This document shows, piece after piece, positions 49,513 to 59,241 of a stretch of DNA of 64,000 bases. The translations under genes and the position numbers were made by a program. Below the pieces are notes generated by a model, which worked only from the letters and a program-made list of their open reading frames with translations, did not search any database and had not been told where the DNA came from. The first letter of the stretch is position 1, and every line of letters begins with the position of its first letter. Source of the stretch: Hermatobates lingyangjiaoensis (taxonomy: Eukaryota; Arthropoda; Insecta; Hemiptera; Hermatobatidae); assembly GCA_026182355.1 (NCBI GenBank), contig JAPFBL010000119.1, positions 454,501 to 518,500 of the forward strand, written 5' to 3'.

Positions 49513-50724
49513 CAAAGAACTATACTATTTAATTACGAGTAGAAAAATGAAATTAAAATTCATTAAGGGGATTTTACAATAACCATTATCCATGGTTAAC
49601 CCTTTCGTGTCTTCAGTAGCTCATATTCTTACTATACCATACCGTTGGCACCATTACGTATGACTGCAGTGGTATAAAAATCCTTTAAATCGCTGCAGCA
49701 CCTCCTTTGCTTAGTATCACATACCTGGAAACACAACTTATGATTGCTTTAGTGACAGCGTTAAAAAATGTTATTACTTGAGACCGAGGTGATATGTTGT
49801 AGAATGAATTTATTCCACATTGGAATTCAAGTCCATTCTTCCCTCCACACGTTTTCATGAAATATTTTAAATAAGGCTTTTCTTAAGTTAGGAGTGTAGT
49901 CATAACCAACCACGTCCTTCATTTCTTTTACTTGAACCTTCCCCGTTATATCAAATTGAACATCTCTTCCTAGGATTGGATTTATCATATACAATCTTAG
50001 AGGCTATAAGTAGTGGGACTTTTCTAGTTTGCTAATCATTTTACATAGCAAGGTTAGGTAATTTGTTGGTAGTATATAGTCAGAATATATAAAAATATTG
50101 TGATATTTTAAGTTATATTTAAATGTCAAGATATTAATAACAATAAATATTTATTTCAAAAAAATCTGACAGCTTTAGAGATGTTTTTTGGTTCTGCTGG
50201 CCTAAAATATTCCTCCCTCACAAAGTTTTAATGTCAGAGGTAATAAATATCAATATAAATAGGATTCAGTCAGGTGTTTTCGATTCCATTAACTAGGATT
50301 TTAATTAACGATCATATAAATAACAAGAGCTAACTGTATTAGATTGATTTCAGTGATGAAGTATTATTTATTCATGAATAATTAATACAGAATAAACTAT
50401 TTTCTTTAATATAAAGTTTTTTTTTATATTAAATCTGATCTGCTATCAGATATTTTTGACACTTGATATATCATAGACTGGCTTTTGAAACAGCTTCTAA
50501 AGTGATTTACAATATGTTTATCACAGCTTTAGGCAAATTGAAAAAGTGTAATCATTTTTTTTATTTTAGTTCCTTAAATAAATATGGTGAAGTTGGATTT
50601 GTAAAAAAACTCTTACGAATCGAACAACATTTCTTTAAAAAATATCTAAGAATGGACCTTTAAGGAAGTTTTGTTATATTTTATAATGCCCACTCTTAGA
50701 GGCTTTCACTTTTTAGTGCTGTAT
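49513..50724. other. Non-coding DNA
   Basis: No gene was recognised. The plus frame 50463-50663 (66 aa) has no domain. Confidence 0.55.
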
Positions 50725-51012
50725 TATAAATGGAAAATGTGGTTCATTTATTATTCGACACCCATTTTAGTACAAGTAATAGGAGCACAAAACTTTCGGG
50801 TTTGTCCTACATTGAGAATCCTAAGTTTTGTTTAACTGACATGTATTTGGTGTAACAATCTTTAACGATTACCATCGTGCAGGCTTGTAACCGATACTTG
50901 TATTTTTAACTTACCGTGTGAAGAAATAGAAGCCACAGTGTGAATCTAACCTGGGCTTTACCCGTACTAGTCCCGAGGTGAGCATGCAAGCCACTAGGCT
51001 ACCCTATCCTCC
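50725..51012 (-). mobile_element. tRNA-derived SINE, diverged, tail type 3
   Basis: The minus strand shows A box tagcctagtgg, B box ggttagattca, then decayed central domain (ggttacaagcctgcacgatgg and caaaacttaggattc) and the type-3 tail (complement of catttattattcgacaccc). Confidence 0.75.
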
Positions 51013-51225
51013 CTTAAACGAGTTAACTTCTACAAAAAACACAATCATCCAGACTTTTTCTATTGTTACGATAGAATTACTTCTAAATGATCAATTTTGA
51101 AATACAAATAATATTTATTAACATATCACAAAAGAATATGTTAATAAAAGGCTTATTAACAAATCACTGTTATTTATTTTTAAATGGAATACTATAAACT
51201 GTAGTATAATGATACCATTGGGTAC

Positions 51226-51460
51226 AGGTTAGCTAAGTGGTTAACGTACTCGCCTCAGGGCTGGTAGTCCAGGGTTCGATCCCCACCTGACCCTCGATTT
51301 ATTCACGCGTGAGGGCGTGACCCTCGGAAAGGACGTTCCGAGCCTGTACGATGTCAGGCATAGAAAAATTTCTGTCTTGGCTGCAATGAAATCCAAATAC
51401 CGATCACAATTAGTTGTAGAAAAAGAGCTATGAGTAGCTATATCGTCATAAAACACCAAG
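51226..51460 (+). mobile_element. tRNA-derived SINE with best tRNA head, tail type 4
   Basis: The A box tagctaagtgg (51230) and B box ggttcgatcccc (51284) fit the RNA polymerase III internal promoter consensus. The central domain is shortened: from ggacgtt it jumps to ccgagcctgtacgatgtcaggca. At 51360 the element then switches to a different 3' tail (tctgtcttggctgcaatgaa ... ttagttgtagaaaaagagct ... cgtcataaaacacc). The last part looks like a LINE-type 3' end. Confidence 0.85.
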
Positions 51461-51594
51461 ATTTGATAAACTTTGTACTAATAGACAAGCACATCCATCT
51501 CATTAAAAAAAATAATACAATATCGTTTTCTATTAGTTGTATGAATACATTTTATAAGAGTAAAAATGTTTGTGTTATTTTATGAAATCTTAGT

Positions 51595-51615
51595 GGGGGC
51601 GGGGGGGGGGGGGGG
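51595..51615 (+). repeat. G-run
   Basis: Five G, one C, then fifteen G. This is highly unusual in such AT-rich DNA and able in principle to form a G-quadruplex. It could also be a miscounted homopolymer. Confidence 0.9.
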
Positions 51616-53189
51616 TAAATGATTAAATATTTTTAAGGGAGGTATGGTAACATCAGTTTGGAAACCACTAGTTTAAACAATAAAAATAACAATAACATCC
51701 CTTAATTAATAAATTTTATTAATACTCTAATATTTCACCTGTATTGACTACCTAAATTTGGCGAAGATCCAATTCATAATCTCTCATGAATCATAATTAC
51801 AAAGAATTAACCATTTTTTACGTACATCTCAACAATTTTTAGAACCATTTCATTCTCAAGAGTAATCAGCTCAGTTTATTGCTGCGAAAACGGAATTGAT
51901 CCGAAATCAGTTGAGCTGTAAGAAATACATATGAGGTAAGATGATTAACAACAATTCAGTACCTCTGTCGTACTAAGAATGATATTTTATCCCCTAAGAA
52001 TTCCTACAAAGGAAGAACGAGAGTTAAAGTTTTTAAATTCATTTTCTTCTTTAATGATGTTTTTAATACTCGTATAAACATATACAATATGAGTCAAGAA
52101 AATCATTTATATGGTATGCAAATTTTACATTTATACATTTAGTTAATGAATTTGAGTTCACCAATTCAAATAAACTGACTTATAATATTCTGTATACTTT
52201 TATAATTAGGTTAAACTTCTAATGGCGGTTAAGCCTCACAAGGTTTTCGTCAAATGCTGTATTGAATATGTATTGGTGCCAGTTATAACTGGGCTATTGA
52301 AGACAGAGTAAGAGAGGCGTAAAATATGGGGTAATGGCATGAAGGCGTCGGAGTCTGTGTGGACGGAACTTGTGTAAGTGTTACCAACCAGTGAATCACT
52401 ACACCTATAAATCACTAGGAACCTAAGTTGTCAGTGATTGAGAAATACGATTATTAGTTTACACTAATATTATAATTACTTGGTGTTTCTTTAATCCCCA
52501 GCGTTTTTATTACTTCAATAAAGTAACTACTCAACTGTCCTTCAAACATATCTTTCACTACCCAGTTAAACATTGTGTTGTATATTTATCGCTTAACCTA
52601 ATGATATGTTTATCTTGCTACTTTTGTTCACTGCTTAATCTGGAAAAATTTGGAATATTTCTTTTGGTTACTATTTATGTGTTTTACTAAATATTTCAAT
52701 TTACTACCGAGCATTCATTCATTATATGTTTTTATTTATTTTCTAAATTGCTATATGTTTTTGCAGAATACCCTGTACTTATTTCATTAATAATTACAAA
52801 AAAATCTAGTTTTGGGCACCCCACGAATTTCATTAACCTCTTTATAAGTATACTTCAATTATTACTTTATTTTTTTTAAAAATTAAATTAAGTTCTTTAA
52901 AATAATGAGTACATCTTCTCTATAATTTTGAAGTTGACTTGATTGAAATAATACCTATCAGTGCTAATAGTTATCATTTTAAAATTTATACAATTTGATA
53001 AAAGTAATTTGTAATCATATAACATTTCATTATTTAGTAGATACCTAAACAAAGCTTTCATCATTTTCCACCAAGACTTGTGATAGAAGATACAAATTTT
53101 CAAAAAAATTGGTGAATCATATCATTCATGTAACAGAAGTCGGTGCAGTTTACAGTTACAATTTCACTTAACTGGATAAATTAGGAGTT
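51616..53189. other. AT-rich non-coding DNA
   Basis: No gene was recognised. A less AT-rich patch at 52205-52390 is unassigned. Confidence 0.55.
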
Positions 53190-53308
53190 CTGCTTGCTTA
53201 GCAACAGCAACTCTTCTTCTTCCACTTCTTATCCTGATGACGATAAGGTTGAAATATTGAACTGAGTTGTGTTGCTGTTTTTTTCATAATCTTGCTTATA
53301 ATTGTTTG

Positions 53309-53339
<31 letters not shown>
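53190..53339 (+). mobile_element. PLE 3' end followed by (TA)n
   Basis: 53233-53254 reads CTGATGA, c, gataaggtt, GAAA, then tattgaact, the same layout as the PLE ends at 17617 and 61598. The preceding actcttcttcttccacttct matches the pyrimidine-rich 3' region of those PLEs. (TA)n occupies 53312-53339. Confidence 0.75.
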
Positions 53340-53340
<1 letters not shown>

Positions 53341-54004
53341 ATTCGATGCGATGTTGACCAATGGGAGTAGAGTTACAGGTCCAAGCGTAAGGTCCCAGTT
53401 GCCCGCTGCTCAGCAAAAAGCCTTTGCGTTCTGCCAATAGGTATAGAGGTTGCACAGTCCCTCTGTGTTAAATGATGTTTGGCAGAAAACATTAGCCTCA
53501 CTTTACAGTGAACTCCTGTTCCCTTTCTATTTTTGATTTTTGTGGTGGTTGGGTGTTGCTGTTGTTTACTATTTTCTGTTACGGATATTGCTGGATATTT
53601 AAATGATACTCTCGGTTGTTTACTGCGAAAAGCCGCCTTCATCTTCATGCCAACAGGGGTAGAGGTTGCACAGTCCCTCTTGATTAATAAGAGATGTTGA
53701 CACTGGAATCCAACTTCTTCTCGTAGAAACATCTTCAAGTTGTAGGTTTTGTATATTGTTCTCTTCGGTTTCTTATGTTCATGTTTTTTCTTCAGTTGAA
53801 TGTTATTGCTGCTATTGATGGGTGGCTGGTAGGTGATGAAAAGTTCTGCACTGTTGACCTGGTGGTGGTATTTGCAACATGTTTCAACCATTCTCTGGTT
53901 ATCTTCAGGCAGAACGCAAAGGCTTTTTGCTGAGCAGCGGGCAACTGGGACCTTACGCTTGAACCTGTAACTCTACTCCCATTGGTCAACATCGCATCGA
54001 ATCA
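53340..54004 (-). mobile_element. PLE terminal array in a ~100-bp inverted repeat, bracketed by (TA)n
   Basis: The ends 53340-53440 and 53909-54004 are near-identical inverted copies (from gattcgatgcgatgttgacc to caaaggcttttt). Between them, a 20-bp motif, tagaggttgcacagtccctc, occurs twice (about 53454 and 53660), each next to a degraded hairpin module. A well-formed module lies on the minus strand at 53908-53881 (CTGAAGA, t, AACCA-GAGAA-TGGTT, GAAAC). The minus strand stays open for 172 aa (53373-53891), with an internal echo (RDCATSTPVG / RDCATSIPIG) that reflects the repeated DNA. I do not think it is a gene. (TA)n lies on both sides. Confidence 0.75.
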
Positions 54005-54032
54005 TATTCCTTTCCCCGGACAACCCATAGAA

Positions 54033-54034
<2 letters not shown>

Positions 54035-54063
<29 letters not shown>
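54035..54063. repeat. (TA)n microsatellite
   Basis: About 14 TA units between two PLE terminal arrays. Confidence 0.95.
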
Positions 54064-54065
<2 letters not shown>

Positions 54066-54067
<2 letters not shown>

Positions 54068-54490
54068 AATATAGAAAATGAAACATAGAGAAATCAAAAA
54101 AACACACTTACATCCTCTAATTTTCGGTTTGAACCGTCTTCAGGAGAGATAAGAGAGGGAAACCAAGCGCACTGGTTCAGAGACGGTTGGAGACACTTAC
54201 AAAATTGGAGATTGTAAGTGTGTTGTTTTGATTTATCTATGTTTCTTTTTCTATATTGAACTATATTTGTCCGTTTTGGATCCTATTTCCAACGAAAAAG
54301 TGTGTATATGTATTTCAATATATACACACTCAACCCTCTTCAGGAGAGATAAGAAAGGGAAACCACTGGTACAGCGACGGTTGGAGACTGTAAGTGTGTG
54401 TTTTTAATTTCTCTACGTTTCTTTATGTACATCGAACTGTATTTGTCCATTTCGGATCGTATTTTCATCAAAAAAGTGTATATATATATA
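54066..54490. mobile_element. PLE ends: two tandem copies plus one inverted
   Basis: 54150-54290 and 54335-54480 are direct copies: ggagagataaga-agggaaacca, cgacggttggaga, tgtaagtgtgt-gttttt, ctacgtttctttttat and gtccattttggat. A partial inverted copy lies at 54066-54145. The minus strand there carries CTGAAGA, c, GGTT-CA-AACC, GAAA (54143-54122). A (TA)n tract at 54478-54491 closes the block. The 88-aa and 128-aa minus frames over this area are shadows. Confidence 0.7.
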
Positions 54491-54492
54491 TC

Positions 54493-54512
54493 GTTTGAAA
54501 TAACAATCAATG
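54493..54512. mobile_element. Left part of a family A PLE unit interrupted by the LINE
   Basis: gaaataacaatcaatg is the outer sequence of the family A unit (compare the complement of 42905-42935). It is continued after the LINE at 59273 by gtcagaccacattatgaaatgg, matching atcaaaccacaataagaaat in intact family A copies. The LINE therefore inserted into an existing family A unit. Confidence 0.85.
54502..54512. repeat. Target-site duplication, left copy (aacaatcaatg)
   Basis: The 11-bp sequence is identical to 59262-59272 at the other end of the LINE. It fixes the LINE 5' junction at 54513. Its last three bases are the ATG used as the apparent ORF1 start. Confidence 0.9.
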
Positions 54513-55701
54513 AAAGCTGAAGCCTGTAGGCCGACGGATTCATCTTCCTTGACATCTGCCTCTGTAACGGTGTCAAGGAGGAGGAAAGGAAAACAGGCTT
54601 CAGCACAAAACATAGTCACAGCCAGGGAACGGAAGTTTACGTCAGAGACCAGGAGGGATAATGTAAGTGTTGAGACAGTTGTTTCTAAGACACCAATTGT
54701 GAAACCTTCCCCTCTGCCGTCAACTTCCAAGCCCGGACCCACACCCCATACAATAAAAGCTAGCTCTGTCACCAAGGTACCTCCCCCATTTCTTGTCACC
54801 AGTTACGACGAATATAGGAGGTATGTGACGCTTAACAGTCATGTAACACATCTGTTTAAGGCCACAGCTGGTCCTAAACAGATTAAATTACAGACCAGAG
54901 ATGAAACTGGATATCGGACCATCTACCAGACCCTGGTGAAATGTAACATACAGTTCCACTCTTTCCGCCCTCAGTGGGAAGAGAGGAACTTTAAATATGT
55001 AATTAGGAATCTTCCTCCTGTTGCTAGAGAGGAAGAAATAAAAACAGCCTTGGAAGAACAGGGCTTGGAGGTGAAGTCCGTGACCCAGATGACATCCTCT
55101 CGACTGGTTGAAAAGGAATCGGGTCAGCCTAAGAAACTTAGGCTCTTTGAATTTGTTACCTCCTCCAAAGAGGTAGCAATTACAAACTTTCTAACTTTTG
55201 AGGTGAAAGTTGAGAGGTCCAGAAGGAGCGCTGGACCTCCTCAATGCCATAGATGCCAGCGTGTGGGCCACACGCAGGCATTTTGTAACATTCACCCTAA
55301 ATGTGTTAAGTGCGCTGAAGCGCACCACTATAAAGAATGCAAAAAGCCAGGGGATGCGCCACCCTCTTGCTCTAACTCTATGGGGCAACACCCAGCAAAT
55401 TACAGGGGTTGCGCATACATTAAGGCGCAAACAAAGAAGAGGAAGCCTAAGAACCCCCTTGTCAAAGATGTCTTACAGTGGGTGTCTTACAGGGGTGTCT
55501 TACAGTCAGGCTCTTGGCACCTCCAGCCAAAATGCCTCTTCATCCTCTCAAGTTCCACAAGAAGATAACGATCTCTTGATGGTCATTAAAGCACTACAAG
55601 ACAACTCGTTATTGTCTCGCCTAGCTGCGGCAGTAAAGTTGTCTAAGGAGATAGACAATATTTCCTTACGGGATCATGCTGCTATTGCCCTGCTATCATG
55701 A
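54510..55701 (+). pseudogene. LINE ORF1 (Gag-like nucleic-acid-binding protein), frameshifted
   Basis: ORF1 proteins of Jockey elements bind the element RNA and form the ribonucleoprotein. Visible in frame 54510-55568: a Ser/Thr/Lys-rich start; an RRM-like region at residues 160-220 (YVIRNLPP then LRLFEFV); and three zinc knuckles at C246-C259 (CHRCQRVGHTQAFC), C265-C277 (CVKCAEAHHYKEC) and C287-C301. The third has Ser290 where Cys is expected. After residue ~320 the frame is wrong. The proper C-terminus (QALGTSSQNASSSSQ ... AAIALLS) lies in another frame, ending at 55701. A 13-bp tandem duplication around 55479-55505 explains the shift. The ATG at 54510 belongs to the target-site duplication, so the natural N-terminus is lost. 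The stop overlaps the ORF2 start. Confidence 0.9.
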
Positions 55702-58502
55702 ACAGGAACAATAGAAGTTTAAAAGTCCTCATATGGAACGCGAATGGTATTCGCGCTAAGAGGAACGAGCTCTCGGAGTTCCTCGATCGCCATTCCATTG
55801 ATATAGTGCTGCTCAGTGAAACTCACTTAGCACCACAACATAAGTTCAGTCTGCCTGGCTTCTCAATCAGCAGAACTGATAGAAAATCCTATCCTCGAAC
55901 GGCACAAAAGAGTCATGGAGGAACTCTAATCGCTGTCAGGACGGGCATACCATACACAACACTTCCTGCTAACCTAGATGTTAAGTTGGAAAACACTACT
56001 ATACAAATACAACACAGTGGAAAGCCACTGCGTCTGGTGTCGGTGTATAACACACCGAACACAGTCATACCTCAGAAAACCTTGAAAAAGTTCATGGGGA
56101 CGTCCACACCCACGATCATGGGAGGGGACTTTAACAGTCAACATACGATGTGGAACTGTACGAGGGATAGGAAGATGGGTAAGGCCCTAATAAGGGCGTG
56201 TGATAGGCTTAACCTAAACATCTACTATCCAGCAGTTCCCACGTACGTAACAGCAAGAGCAGCTAGTACGATCGACTTAGCTTTAGCCAACTCTAGGGCT
56301 CCGGTGGTGAAACTGGAAACGATACAAGAGCTATCTTCAGATCACTATCCGGTTCTCATGGAGTTGACTGGCTCGGTGGTCAAATGCTCCCACACCAAGT
56401 CTGTCGTTACAGACTGGGTGAGGTTCAAAAGGACACTAAGTCAAATGTCCTATACAACAGAGGTTACTACGAGGGCAGAAATAGACAGAGAGGTTCAGAA
56501 CCTCACTGACGCTATTCACGAGGCCCTTCAAATTTCACAGGCAGCTCGAAGCAGCTTCGGGTGGGAGAAACCTCTAGACAAACAAATAACTAATCTTATT
56601 TCATATAGGAATAAGGTTCGGAAACTTTGGAACAAGTCTAAACTACCATCACTCAAAACTGTAGTGAATAAGCTTAACAAGCAAATTCGCTACAGATTAC
56701 AAGTTATACGAGATGAGACTCTCAATAAAAAGCTCGAAGCCATAGACAACACCTCTGAAGCCTGGCAGTTTCTGAGGGTGTTGAGAGGGACCAAACGGAC
56801 GACGGTGGCCCTCAAACACAAAGACCGTCTCTGCATTGCTCCTCAGGACATTGCCGAGGCATTCGCCGAGTCCCTCGGTGATATATACAAGGAGAATGGC
56901 CCTAAACTCTCCTCTTGTGTATCTCCTCCGGAGGAGTCCATCTCTCTCAATATGGAAGAAGTTAAAGCCATATTGAAAGGGCTCCCGAGACGCAAAGCGC
57001 CGGGTGCGGACGACGTAAATAATTACGTTCTGAAGCAGCTCCCTGACCTGACACTGAAATGGATAACCACCATATTTAATGCATGCATTAAAACTGGTTA
57101 CTTTCCGTTAGCCTGGAAACAGGCACGGATTGTTCTTATTCCGAAGCCGGGTAAGGACCCAACAATACCAAACAACTACAGGCCAATAAGCCTGCTCAGT
57201 TCTTTAAGTAAGGTATTTGAAAAGGCCTTACTCAAACACGTATCCGAGTTCCTCAGATTTACAGATATTCAGTTTGGTTACAAAAAAGGACACGGGTGTG
57301 TTCAGTTACTTCGACGCACCCTCAACTTTCTACACTTTGCTAAGCAAAGAAAGCTTAGAACATACACCCTAGCCATCGACCTTAACAAGGCCTTTGATTG
57401 CGTTTGGCATGTAGGCATTGTTAAGAAACTAGGAGACGCTGGGCTACCTGTGTGGTTCCAAAGGATCGTTCACTCCTATCTCACCGAAAGGTCCTTTAGA
57501 GTCAACGCCCGTAACACTCTATCCTCTGAGTATCAGATTGAGAGGGGTGTACCTCAAGGCTCTTGCCTTGGTCCTATCCTTTTCAACTTTTACTTACAGG
57601 ACTTTCCCAAGTGGAATAAAAACAACAGAAACATGCAAACACTAGAGGGGATCTATGCAGATGACATATTGGTCTCATGCAGGTCCTTCTTCATAGAAAC
57701 CCCTCTAAGACAATTCCAACAACACGTTGACAGGATAGTGGAATGGACTAAGGTTTGGAGGATGGACATTAATCCTTCCAAATGCACTTTCACTGTCAAC
57801 CTGCGCAAGAGGCTCGGATATACACCTACACTGCGCATACACGAACAAAACATACCTGTAACAACAACCTTTAGGTACCTTGGAGTAAACATTGATTCCA
57901 AAATATCACTAAAGAGTCATATTTCTCACACTCTTGGCAAGGCTTATGGTGCCAGGAGCAGCATTTATCACCTCTTAAAACCCACTTCTGGTTTCTCTCT
58001 TCGGACCAGGGTAAACTTATACAAGGCACTGTTGAGGCCGATCATCACGTACGGGGTGACTGCCTGGGCTAAGCCGGCTGGCAAGTTGATGAGACGTATC
58101 TATGCGTTTCAACACAAAACCCTCCGGATTATGCTGGGCGCACCCCGTTACGCCCCAAACGAGTTTCTCCACAGAGAGGTTAAACTGGAGCGCCTCTCCA
58201 GGTTTGTTCGCCGGTTGGGAAGGAAGGAAGATCGAGGCAATGTAGATTCCTCTAACCCACTAGTTAAAGAAATTAGTGAACTCCGGACTCAGGAAATACC
58301 AGACGAAAATGATATCTTGAACAGGAGAGCGAAGGTTCTGGTTGCGGCAGAGGAGGCACAAGGCCCAGTACAAGGCTCCATCCCAGATGCGGAGAACATA
58401 GCAGACGACCTTGACCACTCGGATGTTCAGGATGAAAAGGATCTGCTGCTGGAGGGAGCTATGGCTTCGGCTGCGGTAGAGGAAGGCCCAGAAGACTTAT
58501 AA
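55698..58502 (+). CDS. LINE ORF2: apurinic-type endonuclease plus reverse transcriptase
   Basis: 934 aa, uninterrupted. ORF2 nicks target DNA and reverse-transcribes the element RNA from that nick. The endonuclease occupies residues 8-222: WNANG (N14), SETH (E41), SVYN (Y117), GDFN (D144, N146), TID (D193) and SDH (D215, H216), all expected catalytic positions. RT residues ~415-740: KAPGADDV, NYRPISLLS, QFGYKKGHG, the first catalytic Asp at AIDLNKAFD (D561), GVPQGSCLGP, YADD (653-656) and FRYLGVNID. The C-terminal part has ITYG and FQHKTLRIMLGAPRY, then an acidic tail. No RNase H motif is present, as in Jockey. The ATG shares bases with the ORF1 stop (ATGA at 55698-55701), so translation probably relies on termination-reinitiation. 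It could encode active enzyme, although the truncated ORF1 makes autonomous mobility unlikely. The minus frame inside it is a shadow. Confidence 0.95.
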   Translation: MNRNNRSLKVLIWNANGIRAKRNELSEFLDRHSIDIVLLSETHLAPQHKFSLPGFSISRTDRKSYPRTAQKSHGGTLIAVRTGIPYTTLPANLDVKLENTTIQIQHSGKPLRLVSVYNTPNTVIPQKTLKKFMGTSTPTIMGGDFNSQHTMWNCTRDRKMGKALIRACDRLNLNIYYPAVPTYVTARAASTIDLALANSRAPVVKLETIQELSSDHYPVLMELTGSVVKCSHTKSVVTDWVRFKRTLSQMSYTTEVTTRAEIDREVQNLTDAIHEALQISQAARSSFGWEKPLDKQITNLISYRNKVRKLWNKSKLPSLKTVVNKLNKQIRYRLQVIRDETLNKKLEAIDNTSEAWQFLRVLRGTKRTTVALKHKDRLCIAPQDIAEAFAESLGDIYKENGPKLSSCVSPPEESISLNMEEVKAILKGLPRRKAPGADDVNNYVLKQLPDLTLKWITTIFNACIKTGYFPLAWKQARIVLIPKPGKDPTIPNNYRPISLLSSLSKVFEKALLKHVSEFLRFTDIQFGYKKGHGCVQLLRRTLNFLHFAKQRKLRTYTLAIDLNKAFDCVWHVGIVKKLGDAGLPVWFQRIVHSYLTERSFRVNARNTLSSEYQIERGVPQGSCLGPILFNFYLQDFPKWNKNNRNMQTLEGIYADDILVSCRSFFIETPLRQFQQHVDRIVEWTKVWRMDINPSKCTFTVNLRKRLGYTPTLRIHEQNIPVTTTFRYLGVNIDSKISLKSHISHTLGKAYGARSSIYHLLKPTSGFSLRTRVNLYKALLRPIITYGVTAWAKPAGKLMRRIYAFQHKTLRIMLGAPRYAPNEFLHREVKLERLSRFVRRLGRKEDRGNVDSSNPLVKEISELRTQEIPDENDILNRRAKVLVAAEEAQGPVQGSIPDAENIADDLDHSDVQDEKDLLLEGAMASAAVEEGPEDL

Positions 58503-58585
58503 TTATAATTTCTATTCTGTTACTATGATAATTATTATTATTGTCATTTTATATTATTATTTTGTTGTTATTATTTAAATTATTA

Positions 58586-58671
58586 TTAGTGATATTATTG
58601 GTATTAGTATCACCATTTTATTATTATTATTATCATTATATATTATTATTATTATTATTAGTACCATTATA

Positions 58672-58705
<34 letters not shown>

Positions 58706-59100
58706 ATCGCTGTTAATATAACTATTAAGATAAGTATTATTATTATATATTACTATTATTATTAGTGATATTATTGGTATTAGTATCACCATTTTATTAT
58801 TATTATTATCATTATATATTATTATTATTATTAGTACCATTATATTTTATTATTATTATTATTAATATCGCTGTTACTATAACTATTAAGATAAGTATTA
58901 TTATTATATATTACTATTATTATTAGTGATATTATTGGTATTAGCATCACCATTTTATTATTATTATTATCATTATATATTATTATTATTACTAGTACCA
59001 TTATATTTTATTATTCTTATTATTATTATTAATATCGCTGTTAATATAACTATTAAGATAAGTATTATTATTATATATTACTATTATTATTAGTAATAGT
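58586..59100. repeat. Three-copy compound minisatellite in the LINE 3' UTR
   Basis: The block 'gtgatattattggtattagt...accattttatt...attagtaccattatatttt...aatatcgctgtta...actattaagataagt' occurs three times, starting near 58590, 58765 and 58927. Copy lengths vary (about 175 then 160 bp) through different numbers of TTA units. Confidence 0.9.
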
Positions 59101-59241
59101 ATTATTATTATTTTTATACAATTATTATAACTGTAAGATTCACTGTACAATAGGGGAAAAAGCCCGGTGGGTGACACTTAGTGTCCCCTGTACGGCTACC
59201 CCTGAAATTTTTAAACTGGGAATAATCCCATAATAAAGAAT

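Noticed and set aside
51226..51300. Possible true tRNA gene
   Set aside because: A and B boxes are present, but acceptor-stem pairing is not, and the sequence continues into the SINE central domain shared with other copies.
54413..54799. 128-aa minus-strand gene
   Set aside because: It lies antisense across PLE ends and LINE ORF1 and is a shadow frame.
58541..58765. 74-aa hydrophobic protein with membrane segment
   Set aside because: It is a translation of (TTA)n in the LINE 3' UTR.
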